From NCBI RefSeq assembly GCF_006351925.1, contig NZ_CP040924.1, positions 2,485,860 to 2,549,859 of the forward strand: DNA of 64,000 bases, in the 5' to 3' direction. Below, one piece after another: positions 45,217-53,676 of this stretch (positions are counted from its first letter, which is position 1; each line of letters starts with the position of its first letter). The DNA is from Clostridium thermarum. GTDB lineage: Bacteria > Bacillota > Clostridia > Clostridiales > Clostridiaceae. Below the pieces are notes generated by a model. It ran no database searches. It worked only from the letters and a program-made list of their open reading frames with translations, and was not told the origin of the DNA. The translations under genes and the position numbers were made by a program.

Positions 45217-46518
45217 TTATTTCCCTTTGAACTCTGTAGGACTGACTCCTTCATACTTTTTAAACACTTTGCTGAAATAATTAGGATCACTGTATCCAAC
45301 TGAATAGCATACTTCCTTAATGCTTATGGAATCGTGCTGCAGCATTTCCTTAGCTTTATTTATCCTTACCATGTTTATATAGTCTGAGAAATTGCAGCCC
45401 ACAACTTCCTTGAATGTTCTACTGAAGTAATAGGAGCTTAAATTGAATTTTGCTGCAGTATCCTCTAGCTTTAAATCCTCCTTTAGATTATCTGTAATAT
45501 ATTGCTCTACAACCTGGAATAGAGCAATTTTTTGCTTGTCTACATTTGTGATCTTTTCATTAAATGATTCTTTTTCCTGAAAGTCAGGGTTAATATCTCC
45601 AAAATAAATGACATTAAGGTTTTCAGATTTATATTCCAGCGAAGCCCTTGCTTCTTCATAGGATTTGTGCATTTGCTTCAATCCACTGTAACATCGTCCT
45701 ACTCCTATTCTCACGGATAAACCGTAGGCTCTCTTTATCTCTCTCCTTATATCAACTGCCATATTGACTATGCTGAATTTTGTTTCTTCCATATCCTCGT
45801 ATTCTTTAACCTGAACAAAATACACCAGTTCCTTTGTAAATCGATAGCTCGCTATAGCCTTACATCTTCTCGTTATATACTCTTTAATATACTCACCTGC
45901 CTGGAATTTTACATCCTCTGTCAATGTTTCAGCTGTATTTAAATAAGCAGGTTTTTCTTTAATCCTTACCACCATTGCACAGGCATATTTAAAATCCATA
46001 TTCAGATATCTTAAGTAGGTTTCATAATCTATTGCTCTTAGATTATTATTTATAATAGAATAGCTTAATTCATTCTCCAATACAGGTATAAGATTATATA
46101 GTTTTTCCTGATTTTCAATTTCACTTCTGCGCTTTTCCTTCTCCACATTAACAGTATTTATGGCTTCGCGAATTTTTTCTATTATGTCTGCCTTGCTAAA
46201 GGGCTTTAATATATATTCTTTTACATTTATCTTTACTGCCTCTACGGCAAAATCAAAGTAATCATAAGCTGTTACAATTATACAATAAATATTAGGAAGA
46301 AACTTCTTAATCTCTTGAATGGCCTTCAGTCCGTTTATTCCTGGCATTTTTATATCCATAATAACAATATCCGGCCTTATTCGTTCAGAAACCTCAATAG
46401 CTTCCCGGCCATTCTTTGCCTCACAGATTTCAAGCACGTCCTTAAATTCAGCATTAAGCATTGCAATAATGGAGTCTCTATCGTATTTTTCATCATCTGC
46501 TACAAGCAGCTTTAACAT
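45217..46518 (-). CDS. YesN-type response regulator with AraC DNA-binding domain
   Basis: 433 aa. The receiver (1-120) has VADDEKYDRDS, phospho-acceptor Asp in DIVIMDIKMPGINGL and Lys in YILKPFSKAD. A middle region of about 200 residues is typical of YesN proteins. The C-terminal AraC double helix-turn-helix (about 330-433) has FNLSSYYFSRTFKEVVG and VCYSVGYSDPNYFSKVFKKY. It overlaps the kinase gene by seven bases. Probable activator of the sugar transporter operon that follows. Confidence 0.93.
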   Translation of the reverse strand: MLKLLVADDEKYDRDSIIAMLNAEFKDVLEICEAKNGREAIEVSERIRPDIVIMDIKMPGINGLKAIQEIKKFLPNIYCIIVTAYDYFDFAVEAVKINVKEYILKPFSKADIIEKIREAINTVNVEKEKRRSEIENQEKLYNLIPVLENELSYSIINNNLRAIDYETYLRYLNMDFKYACAMVVRIKEKPAYLNTAETLTEDVKFQAGEYIKEYITRRCKAIASYRFTKELVYFVQVKEYEDMEETKFSIVNMAVDIRREIKRAYGLSVRIGVGRCYSGLKQMHKSYEEARASLEYKSENLNVIYFGDINPDFQEKESFNEKITNVDKQKIALFQVVEQYITDNLKEDLKLEDTAAKFNLSSYYFSRTFKEVVGCNFSDYINMVRINKAKEMLQHDSISIKEVCYSVGYSDPNYFSKVFKKYEGVSPTEFKGK

Positions 46519-47996
46519 ATAGAAGTCAACTCCTTCTTTGGAATTTTTAGATAAATCCTTGTCCCAACACCCTTTTGGCTTTCAATAGTAAATATATTTT
46601 CCGCATCATATAATAATTCAAGTCTTTCCACTACACTATTTATTCCCATCCCTGTAGTATGGCCTATGTGAACCTCCTTTGATTCCTCCGAGGTTATCTT
46701 CTTCAGAGTTTCCTCGTCAATACCACAGCCGTCATCTTCTATTAAAACTGTGCATGTATTCTCATCCTCAAATATATTCATATTGATAACACCACCGTCC
46801 TCTTTTGGTTCTATACCGTGTATAAAGGCATTTTCAACAAATGGCTGCAGTGTCATGCCGGGAACCTTTATCTTGGTTAAATCCGCGTCTATGACCAGAT
46901 TAAATTTGACTCTATCCTCAAATCTCATTTTCTGAATATGCATGTACTGCTCAACTACGCTTACCTCTTCTTCCAAGGTAGCATTTCTATCCATCATGCT
47001 GAGACTATATCTTAATATACCAGAAACAGCTCTTATAAGGCTTTCAGTCTTTTCTGCATTTTCAATCATGGCAGTCTGATTAATACAATTAAGTGTATTA
47101 AACAGAAAATGCGGATTAATTTGTGCTTGTAAGATCTTAAGTTGAGATAATTTAAGAGCATTTTGATATTTCAGCAACTTCATTTCTTCATCCCTAAGCT
47201 TTCTTTCCAACTCTGCATTTTCTTTTAATGAATTTATATATCTCTTTATATCTTTAATCATTGTACTGAAAGCCTCTGATAGTATATCAACCTCATATAT
47301 TGAGGTCTTCTTACCTTCATTATATGAGAAATCACCTTGAGATACTCTCTTTGATGTGTCTACCAATTCTCTGAGCTTATCTAATATATTCCTGACAAAA
47401 TACAAGGTATATAATATGCTGATTAGCAATGCTGTAACTATATAAACTGCCAATACTTTATAGATGAACTGAGCTTTTTCCCTAAGTGTTTTATAGATAC
47501 TATTGTTGTATTCAAGATAGCTGTCACTTAGCTTTGATATGAAATTGTAACAATAGGATGAAATTTCCTTTGTAGAAACATATTCATTGTAATATGCATC
47601 AGCCCCTGCTTTATCATTATAAATTCTTATTGTATTATCTCCACTGGTCTTATAGCTCTTTAAGGAGTTTTCCAAATCCCTTAAGATATATCTGCTCTCC
47701 AGTTGGGAGCTTTGTTGAAGTATAACCACATTATTAATGGCTTTTTTGTAACTTAATTCATAGGATTTCTTGGCATCTTCTGAATTCGAAAGTATATACT
47801 TATTGAAATTGAAAAGGGACTCATCAAGACCCTTTTTTATTTCATTAGTGGTACTCATCTTATTCAGCATATTATTATAATTTGTATTTATCTTCCTGCT
47901 TATAACCAGAGACAATATATTACTGGTAGCAATAGGAACAATTATGATAATTACAAAGAGTATGATTTTTTTCCTTAAGCTACCTGGTTTCACCAC
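46512..47996 (-). CDS. YesM/LytS-type sensor histidine kinase
   Basis: 494 aa. Membrane helices at about 10-32 and 175-200 flank an extracytoplasmic helical region; HAMP follows, then His_kinase with the LytS/YesM H box QINPHFLFNTLNCI near residue 295 and an ATPase domain with LQPFVENAFIHGIE and TGMGINSVVERLELLY. The start is GTG, overlapping the upstream binding-protein gene by 17 bases. In known clostridial systems such a kinase is controlled by a membrane-anchored sugar-binding protein, encoded here just upstream. Confidence 0.92.
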   Translation of the reverse strand: MVKPGSLRKKIILFVIIIIVPIATSNILSLVISRKINTNYNNMLNKMSTTNEIKKGLDESLFNFNKYILSNSEDAKKSYELSYKKAINNVVILQQSSQLESRYILRDLENSLKSYKTSGDNTIRIYNDKAGADAYYNEYVSTKEISSYCYNFISKLSDSYLEYNNSIYKTLREKAQFIYKVLAVYIVTALLISILYTLYFVRNILDKLRELVDTSKRVSQGDFSYNEGKKTSIYEVDILSEAFSTMIKDIKRYINSLKENAELERKLRDEEMKLLKYQNALKLSQLKILQAQINPHFLFNTLNCINQTAMIENAEKTESLIRAVSGILRYSLSMMDRNATLEEEVSVVEQYMHIQKMRFEDRVKFNLVIDADLTKIKVPGMTLQPFVENAFIHGIEPKEDGGVINMNIFEDENTCTVLIEDDGCGIDEETLKKITSEESKEVHIGHTTGMGINSVVERLELLYDAENIFTIESQKGVGTRIYLKIPKKELTSIC

Positions 47997-48969
47997 TGTA
48001 TTCTCCTTTTATCTTATTATATTTGTCAAGGTTCTCTTTTCCTACCACAATAACATCTGTAAGAAAGACCCCTTTAGTTTCCTTTCCATCCAAAATGTCC
48101 ATAATTATATTTACCGCATTATACCCCATCATATAAGGCTTTTGAACAATTGTAGAGGTTATAATTCCATTATCTATGCTTTCCAGAGTTTCCGGCAAGT
48201 CGTCAAAGCATATTATTTTAACCTTTCCTGTCATGTTTAAACTTGTTACAGCTTTGGCTGCGCCTACCCCGTCCTGAGCAGAAGTGCAAAACAATGCCTT
48301 TATATCCCAATTTTTCATGAGAATTTTCTTTGCTGCCAATTCCGCCTCCAGTAAATATGAGTCCGAGGACTGGATATCTGCTATAACAAGATTCGAATTA
48401 GCATTAATATATTCAGTGAATCCTGTCACCCGCTCTATCTGATTCTTAACATTCCTTCCCCCCATTATAATACCTACTTTCCCCTCTGTTCCGATTGCAT
48501 CTATCACTTCCTTACCGCCAACCCTGCCTGCAGCAACATTATCGGTACCTACATAGGCTAATCTTTTACTATTTTCAGCATCAGAATCAATGGTTACAAA
48601 GGGAATTCCGCCGTCCACAACCTTTTGAATTACGGGCTGGTAGCTGGATTCATCCTGAATGTAGGCAATTATTCCACTGACCTTTGCAGCATAGGCCATA
48701 TTAATAAATTTTATACCTTCCTCAATGCTGGCATTGTCTGGACCTTGGTATTCGATGACGGCATTTCTCTCTGCAGCTGCCTTTTCAGCACCATATTTCA
48801 CATAATGCCAATAGGGATTTGAACAGACATGGGAAATAAGCACTATTTTAGGCTTAATAGGTTCTTCAGGGGCTTTTTCTTCTCTCAGGCTATTCAGAAG
48901 CAGGTAATTAAAGGCTACAAACACTAGAATTACCACAATATATCTTGAAGAAAATAAAATCTTTTTCAC
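47980..48969 (-). CDS. Membrane-anchored sugar-binding sensor protein
   Basis: 329 aa with an N-terminal membrane anchor (about 5-25) lacking a lipobox Cys, then a type 1 periplasmic-binding domain: ISHVCSNPYWHYVKYGAEKA, GIPFVTIDSDAENSKRLAYV, GIIMGGRNVKNQIERVTGF and IQKPYMMGYNAVNII. It is the first gene of an operon with the kinase and regulator, like the XylFII-LytS-YesN arrangement of solventogenic clostridia. GTG start with AGGAGGGG. Probable role: binds a sugar outside and modulates the kinase. Confidence 0.88.
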   Translation of the reverse strand: MKKILFSSRYIVVILVFVAFNYLLLNSLREEKAPEEPIKPKIVLISHVCSNPYWHYVKYGAEKAAAERNAVIEYQGPDNASIEEGIKFINMAYAAKVSGIIAYIQDESSYQPVIQKVVDGGIPFVTIDSDAENSKRLAYVGTDNVAAGRVGGKEVIDAIGTEGKVGIIMGGRNVKNQIERVTGFTEYINANSNLVIADIQSSDSYLLEAELAAKKILMKNWDIKALFCTSAQDGVGAAKAVTSLNMTGKVKIICFDDLPETLESIDNGIITSTIVQKPYMMGYNAVNIIMDILDGKETKGVFLTDVIVVGKENLDKYNKIKGEYSGETR

Positions 48970-49184
48970 CCATTCCCCTCCTGTATTCTATTAATCGTTT
49001 ACACACAACTCATAACTAAACTACACAATCTATTTTACGTTCTTTGACAACTTATTTCAATACATAATACTATAAACTGTTCGATCTATTCGATATGGAT
49101 TGTCTAATCCAGTAAATGATTCAGTGCGTTTGCTAAGTCAGTTTGTGGAGGAGATGGATTTAGTAGATTCCTATGCATTTGAAT

Positions 49185-49311
49185 GCTTATTAATGTGCAC
49201 CATTTTTCATCATTCTTTTTCATGGCTAAAATATGATATTTATGCATAGAAAATCCTATAAAAACAGGGCTGAGCATTAGCGATTTTTAATCGCTAATGC
49301 GACAGCCCTTA
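49185..49311 (-). mobile_element. IS256-type element end with subterminal hairpin, copy 2 (solo)
   Basis: 127 bp related base by base to 36577-36709, including the almost perfect hairpin (about 49267-49307) with GGGCTGTCGCATTAGC arms. Here no transposase adjoins; similarity stops near the TTAATAAGC at 49185. It now lies at the 3' end of the Cys-motif/NifX gene and could serve as its terminator. The remaining gap 48970-49184 holds nothing I can name. Confidence 0.6.
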
Positions 49312-49331
49312 TTTATCAACCAAATATTGCA

Positions 49332-50156
49332 CTATTCACTGCACTCATTATGATGCTGATGTTCATGGCAAACAGAACCTGTGGATTTTAATGCCCCCCC
49401 CAGGTAAGCTTCTACCGCCGCTTTAGCATTACCGCTTGCCCCTACAATAACCTCTATACCCTTTTCATTGAATATATCAACTGCTCCGCCGCCCATGCTG
49501 CCTGAGATTATCACATTTATCCCCATATCATTCAGAAAGTTGGGAAGGTATCCAGGCTTATGCCCTGGGTTAGGTATAGACTCACTTTTAACTATCTGAT
49601 TATTATAAACTTCAAAAATATTGAAATTTGCGCAATGTCCAAAATGCTCTGTTACCATTTCATTTTCACTTGCTACTGCAATTTTAATCATGTTTTTTCC
49701 CTCCATACTTTTACTTAGAATATATTCATCAAGTATCCTTGCGGCTTGCTCAACCAGCTCTACGCAAGGACGCTTACTATAATAACTATCAGTTCTGTCC
49801 TCGGGGACAGGATTATCATTCTTAACTGAAAGACCTAAAAGTTCTCTGCATATAATAGAACCGTTTTCTTTTTCAAACTGTCCTGCCAGATTCTGAATAA
49901 CCCTGTAATGTTCTGTTTTTAAATTTTTGTCAGATGGATCTGTATAACCGTATTTTATACCTACAACCATAAACATTCCGCTGACTGCCCCGCATACCTC
50001 TCTCAGTCTGCCCATACCTCCTCCGAAAGAAGATGATATTTTTAACGCCGTATTAAAGTCCAATCCTGTTTCATCGGAAAAAGCAGCAAAAACAGATTGA
50101 GAGCAATTGTAACCTTTTTTAAACAATTCTGTTGCCATATCTGAATGTGTACTCAT
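49332..50156 (-). CDS. C_GCAxxG_C_C-NifX domain fusion protein
   Basis: 274 aa of two domains. Residues 1-150 belong to the C_GCAxxG_C_C redox/metal family: KKGYNCSQSVFAAF, SSFGGGMGRLREVCGAVSG, SIICREL and KRPCVELV supply the conserved cysteines. Residues about 155-265 are a dinitrogenase iron-molybdenum cofactor (NifX/NifB C-terminal-like) domain: KIAVASENEMVTEHFGHCAN and VIISGSMGGGAVDIFNEKGI. The His/Cys-rich tail reads CHEHQHHNECSE. An internal Met before KIAVAS suggests a former separate start. Last gene of the iron-sulfur cluster; intact. Confidence 0.87.
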   Translation of the reverse strand: MSTHSDMATELFKKGYNCSQSVFAAFSDETGLDFNTALKISSSFGGGMGRLREVCGAVSGMFMVVGIKYGYTDPSDKNLKTEHYRVIQNLAGQFEKENGSIICRELLGLSVKNDNPVPEDRTDSYYSKRPCVELVEQAARILDEYILSKSMEGKNMIKIAVASENEMVTEHFGHCANFNIFEVYNNQIVKSESIPNPGHKPGYLPNFLNDMGINVIISGSMGGGAVDIFNEKGIEVIVGASGNAKAAVEAYLGGALKSTGSVCHEHQHHNECSE

Positions 50157-50182
50157 TTATTATCTTCCTCTATTCTTTCTTC

Positions 50183-50649
50183 CTATATTTTTGATACATG
50201 GTCAAACCAATCACCGTCAAATAGTTCTATAAAGCCCTTATGGCAGGCGGCAGAAGTTCCGGGGATGATTGGAAGTTTACCCAGCACCTTTAATTTGTGC
50301 TTTTGGGCTATCTCATCAATATAGCTGTCACCGAAGATTTTATGTTCGATACCGCAATCCGGGCATTAAAATAAGACATATTTTCTACCAGTCAAATAAG
50401 AGGGATATTCATCATTTAGCCATATTGACTGCTTTTGATACAATCATGGCTGCCAGCTCCTGATGTGAGGTAACAACAATAATTCCATCAACAGCAATGG
50501 ATTGAAATACCGTTAGTGGAATATCCCCGGTACCCGGGGGCATATCGATAAACATAAAATCCACATCACTCCAGATAATATCCGTCCAGAACTGCTTTAC
50601 CGTATTACCGATTATAGGTCTTCTCCACTCAACAGGATTTCGTGACCAG
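50183..50649 (-). pseudogene. Mrp/ApbC-family iron-sulfur P-loop ATPase remnant
   Basis: Only the C-terminal half survives: RRPIIGNTVKQFWTDIIWSD, FMFIDMPPGTGDIPLTVFQS and GIIVVTSHQEL in one frame. A missing A near AAATGATG shifts the frame, TGA replaces a Gly codon, and a second shift precedes CPDCGIEHKIFGDSYIDEIA, after which the frame is open to a natural TAG. The N-terminal GKGGVGKS half is absent, replaced by the metallo-hydrolase gene. At least three lesions, so inactive. Confidence 0.8.
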
Positions 50650-51498
50650 TTAACAATCTTTGATTGCTTCGACAGGCGGGATTCTTATTTCACAGCCTGC
50701 GGATAGATAATCTATAGTATCACCCATAACAGCTTTAAGCCTTTTATAGGGTTCTATACCTGTACAATGGCAGGTATAGTATTTTGCTTTTGTATCCATA
50801 AGGTATTTGCCAATGTTATTTATCACTTCAGCACTTTCATTCCCACCAGAACGGCTGGAAAGATGAAATCCACCTGCCACATAATCAGGCATGCATCCTT
50901 TTAAATCACGGAAGTGTTCAAGAATATTTACAATACCATTATGGGCGCAACCTGTTACCAAAAGCGTCTTTTCATTGTCTTCCACTATAAGATTTTGTTC
51001 GTGAGCAAAGGTGTCCTGCATCATTTGACCATTGTTCACCATAAGTAAACCACTATTTGATCGTGGAATAGATTCTCTTTGAATGATATTTGAGAACATC
51101 TGAATCCCCTTATTGATAATGAAACGGTCTGATGTAAGTACAATTCGCCCGTTCTGTTTCACTCCTTCATCCAGACCAATATACTTCAGTACATTGTTTG
51201 GATGTAAAGCGTAGTATTTTTCAAATGCCAATTGGTGTAGGAATACCTTAGCTTTTGAGTTTTCACGCAAAAATGCTTTTACACCGCCTCCATGATCATA
51301 ATGTCCATGTGAAATTATTAAAAAATCTACATCTGAAATATCTACGTTCAGCTTTTTTGCATTTTCAAGAAACAGCTCACTTGCTCCAACATCAAAAAGA
51401 ATTTTGAAGCTGACTGTTTCTATATACAGGCTAAGTCCGTGTTCACTGCCAAAGTTTTCAGACAAGGATGTGTTTTCCGTTAATGTTTTGATAATCAC
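50650..51498 (-). CDS. MBL-fold metallo-hydrolase
   Basis: About 282 aa zinc or iron beta-lactamase-fold hydrolase: HGLSLYIETVSFKILFDVG, metal motif ISHGHYDHGGG near residue 75, TGCAHNGIVNI near 170 and GGFHLSSRSG, ending in YYTCHCTGIEPYKRLK. Members sit in NifX/MinD clusters of anaerobes, role unknown. The frame opens with TTG 51522 inside the MinD gene; GTG 51498, with GGTGG upstream, lies just after the MinD stop and is preferred. The gene itself is intact although its neighbours are decayed. Confidence 0.85.
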   Translation of the reverse strand: MIIKTLTENTSLSENFGSEHGLSLYIETVSFKILFDVGASELFLENAKKLNVDISDVDFLIISHGHYDHGGGVKAFLRENSKAKVFLHQLAFEKYYALHPNNVLKYIGLDEGVKQNGRIVLTSDRFIINKGIQMFSNIIQRESIPRSNSGLLMVNNGQMMQDTFAHEQNLIVEDNEKTLLVTGCAHNGIVNILEHFRDLKGCMPDYVAGGFHLSSRSGGNESAEVINNIGKYLMDTKAKYYTCHCTGIEPYKRLKAVMGDTIDYLSAGCEIRIPPVEAIKDC

Positions 51499-51502
51499 GG
51501 TC

Positions 51503-52204
51503 TCAACCACCACCTTTTTCAAAAAGCAAATCCATTGTCTTATTATAAATCCCAGTCACTGCCTCACCTGATGCACAGGATATATCTACGATGATCTGTC
51601 CGTTATTAATCGCTTTTACTGCGCCGGTATCAAAAGGTATCCTGCCGACAAAAGGCAACCCTTGTTTTTTACAAAACCCTTCAATCTTTTCTGTATTTTT
51701 TATATTGGTATTAAATTTATTTATACATACAGCTATCCTAGTTCCCAATTTCGCCGCTGTATTGATAATACGTTACATATCACTAATACCCGATATAGAG
51801 GGTTCGGCCACTATCAAAACCATATCCACTCCGCTAAGTGATGCTATAACAGGACAGCCTATACCTGGAGAACCATCAATAATTGCAAGTTCAGTATTAG
51901 CCGCCGCTGTTCTCATCTGCTTTTTGACTTCGGCCACAAGTTTCCCGGAATTCCCGCTCCCCATTTTAAGTTGTGCAGTAGAAATAGTATTTTCTTCGTT
52001 TGCATATAACATCAGCTCACCGGCAACGGAGGGTTTTAGATTTATAGCCCCTATTGGACAAACAGCTTCGCAGACTCCACACCCTTCGCAGGCATAAGGT
52101 TCAACTTTGTATTTCCCATTTGCCAAAATTGCATCAAATCTGCAGTTTTGTCTACAGCTATCCCATTGGATGCAAAGTTCCGGATTTATCTCCGCTTTCG
52201 GCAA
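51503..52204 (-). pseudogene. MinD-superfamily ATPase with inserted ferredoxin, broken
   Basis: The ferredoxin insert reads NPELCIQWDSCRQNCRFDAI, where the second cluster Cys is Trp, then CEGCGVCEAVCPIGAI. The ATPase part has LAIIDGSPGIGCPVIASLSG and VDMVLIVAEPS, then an in-frame TAA at 51775-51773 after SGISDM, then RIINTAAKLGTRIAVCINKF to the end. The Walker A start (GKGGTGKT) is missing; the N-terminus is joined to the end of the NifX gene. Three independent lesions. Confidence 0.82.
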
Positions 52205-52539
52205 GCCATAATAATCACTTTTCCTTGGTTTTGAGCTTTTTTATTAATATTATCCCTGGCTGAAGCAGCTGTGGTTTTATAGATTTTTATTTCTGCAGCG
52301 TTAAGCACGTCAGCGGCATTTTCTCCTAGGCGGGGGGTGATCAAAATATTTGCTTTGTTATCTGCTATCATTTGTGCAGCTTTAATTCCTGCTCCGCCTG
52401 TACTTGCTGCGGCACAATTGTCAAGAAATATGCTATCCTTGGTATCGGTATTATAAATGAGAAAATAAGGACTGCGTCCAAAAGCTGCACATACGTTTGA
52501 TTCCAGGCTTTTCTCATCTGCCGGAATTGCTATTTTGAT
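52186..52539 (-). CDS. NifX/NifB-type domain protein with ATC start, C-terminus fused by deletion
   Basis: About 117 codons of a dinitrogenase iron-molybdenum cofactor-type domain: KIAIPADEKSLESNVCAAFG, SPYFLIYNTDTKDSIF, GGAGIKAAQMIADNKANILI and LNAAEIKIYKTTAASARDNI. A perfect GGAGG lies eight bases before an ATC that occupies the normal ATG position; the first ATG is at 52371. The tail (KVIIMACRKRR) is not family-like and overlaps the truncated MinD gene, so a deletion joined the two. Probably weakly or not expressed. Confidence 0.6.
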   Translation of the reverse strand: MKIAIPADEKSLESNVCAAFGRSPYFLIYNTDTKDSIFLDNCAAASTGGAGIKAAQMIADNKANILITPRLGENAADVLNAAEIKIYKTTAASARDNINKKAQNQGKVIIMACRKRR

Positions 52540-52710
52540 ACAAATCCTCCATTCTATTTGCTTTCAGATAATTATTTATTACATTGCGCAACGCATTTAC
52601 TCCTGAATTTGATCAATGCTTTTTATTCTCAGGAAGCCCATCTAGAGTTTCAACAATAATTCTCCGCATGAAAGATCTCCAAAGCACCCTACCCCATCAG
52701 CATCCGGCAT
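52540..52710 (-). pseudogene. NifU/IscU-like scaffold protein remnant
   Basis: A short frame from ATG 52710 reads MPDADGVGCFGDLSCGELLL and stops; a shifted frame then gives LDGLPENKKH, a TGA at the place of the family's third cluster Cys, and GVNALRNVINNYLKAN. Both pieces match the conserved Cys regions of NifU-N/IscU-like scaffolds of anaerobes, with an internal deletion. It precedes the NifX gene. Confidence 0.6.
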
Positions 52711-52775
52711 ACTGTAAGTATTTTGTCAACACATAAAATGTTCAATTACTTTTTCTTAATATATAATAAGTCAAC

Positions 52776-53141
52776 TCAAACCTTGTTATCTTCAAAGTAT
52801 CCACGCCTATACCTATAACAGCCTCTTCCACACCCGTTACCTGACCCATCGCAAAGACGGTATTCTCCGCCTTCAATCATAAGAACCTTACCGTTCACCA
52901 GCGACTCGGCCAGTTTTTTTCTTGCTTCCACATAAATACCTTGCACGGTAGTTCGGGCAACATTCATTTGTTTTGCACATTCTTCTTGGGTAAACCCCTC
53001 TAAGTCGATGAGTCTTATTGTTTCATACTCGTCAACTGTCATTCTCAAATAATTTTCTTCATCCGTATTTGCATCAAGAGGCCCAAACCTATTTCTTTCA
53101 GGTAAGCAGCATACTTTTCTCCATTTCATTGGTCTTGGCAT
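52776..53141 (-). CDS. DUF134 family DNA-binding regulator
   Basis: 121 aa. Starts [20 protein letters not shown]; a sigma-4-like helix-turn-helix follows at about residues 40-85 ([20 protein letters not shown], then [19 protein letters not shown]); a Cys-rich tail has [33 protein letters not shown] precedes the ATG. Family members are usually encoded beside NifX/MinD/Mrp genes, exactly as here, and the cysteines suggest metal or redox sensing. It is the intact regulator of the decayed cluster downstream. Confidence 0.9.
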   Translation of the reverse strand: MPRPMKWRKVCCLPERNRFGPLDANTDEENYLRMTVDEYETIRLIDLEGFTQEECAKQMNVARTTVQGIYVEARKKLAESLVNGKVLMIEGGEYRLCDGSGNGCGRGCYRYRRGYFEDNKV

Positions 53142-53173
53142 AACATTATCACCCCATTTCCAAACAGATATAG

Positions 53174-53347
53174 TTAGAACGACCTCCGGTTATCCATTAT
53201 GACCAAGATAGATCCTCTAACCGTTTGCAAATAGTTTTCAATTGCTTTTCTAAAATATTTTTGGGTTTTGAAGTAATTCTTTTTGTATTTTTGCAGTGGC
53301 CTCTTCAGCCCGGTACCCAATGGGTTAGTTTCATCTATTCCAGGCAT
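53174..53347 (-). CDS. Possible DUF5320-like small protein, degenerate
   Basis: 57-codon frame beginning [20 protein letters not shown]. The opening resembles the MPxxDGTGPxGxGP start of DUF5320 proteins, which commonly accompany DUF134 and NifX genes, but the later Gly-rich part is lost. The ribosome site is weak. It lies between a strong promoter and DUF134. Could equally be untranslated leader. Confidence 0.3.
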   Translation of the reverse strand: MPGIDETNPLGTGLKRPLQKYKKNYFKTQKYFRKAIENYLQTVRGSILVIMDNRRSF

Positions 53348-53371
53348 GCCATTCACCACATGATAGTTTAT

Positions 53372-53422
53372 GACATATGTCGTTTATATCTTATATTATA
53401 TGTCATTTCCGTCATATGTCAA
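53372..53422 (-). promoter_or_regulatory. Near-consensus promoter with repeated ATATGTCA sites
   Basis: Minus strand TTGACA (53422-53417), 16 bases, TATAAT (53400-53395). On the plus strand ATATGTCA occurs at 53398 and 53414 and ATATGTCG at 53375; the latter is part of the palindrome GACATATGTC (53372-53381). The repeats overlap the promoter, so a repressor probably acts here. Confidence 0.7.
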
Positions 53423-53676
53423 TAATTATTTTTTTAATTTAGCTTTTTAAGTTATATCTACGGCTGATGAAACCCTGCCCATAACCTACTCTGAGCCATC
53501 TGCAACCAATGCAGGAATTTTCACCAAAAAAAGTCCTCACTATATGGCCTTAGAAAAGGTTATAATGGGACACTTTCAATAATATATTATAATTGCTCTT
53601 TGAATAGCCTATATACTTATATCATATTTGCTGCCTATAATCTTCTTCATCGTTAAAATGAAATACTGTATAATTT

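Noticed and set aside
51591..52097. 168-codon plus-strand ORF
   Set aside because: Antisense to the MinD-type remnant and without a ribosome site or family-like pattern.
53174..53359. Confident small gene upstream of DUF134
   Set aside because: GTG start without ribosome site and degenerate body; kept only as a low-confidence entry.
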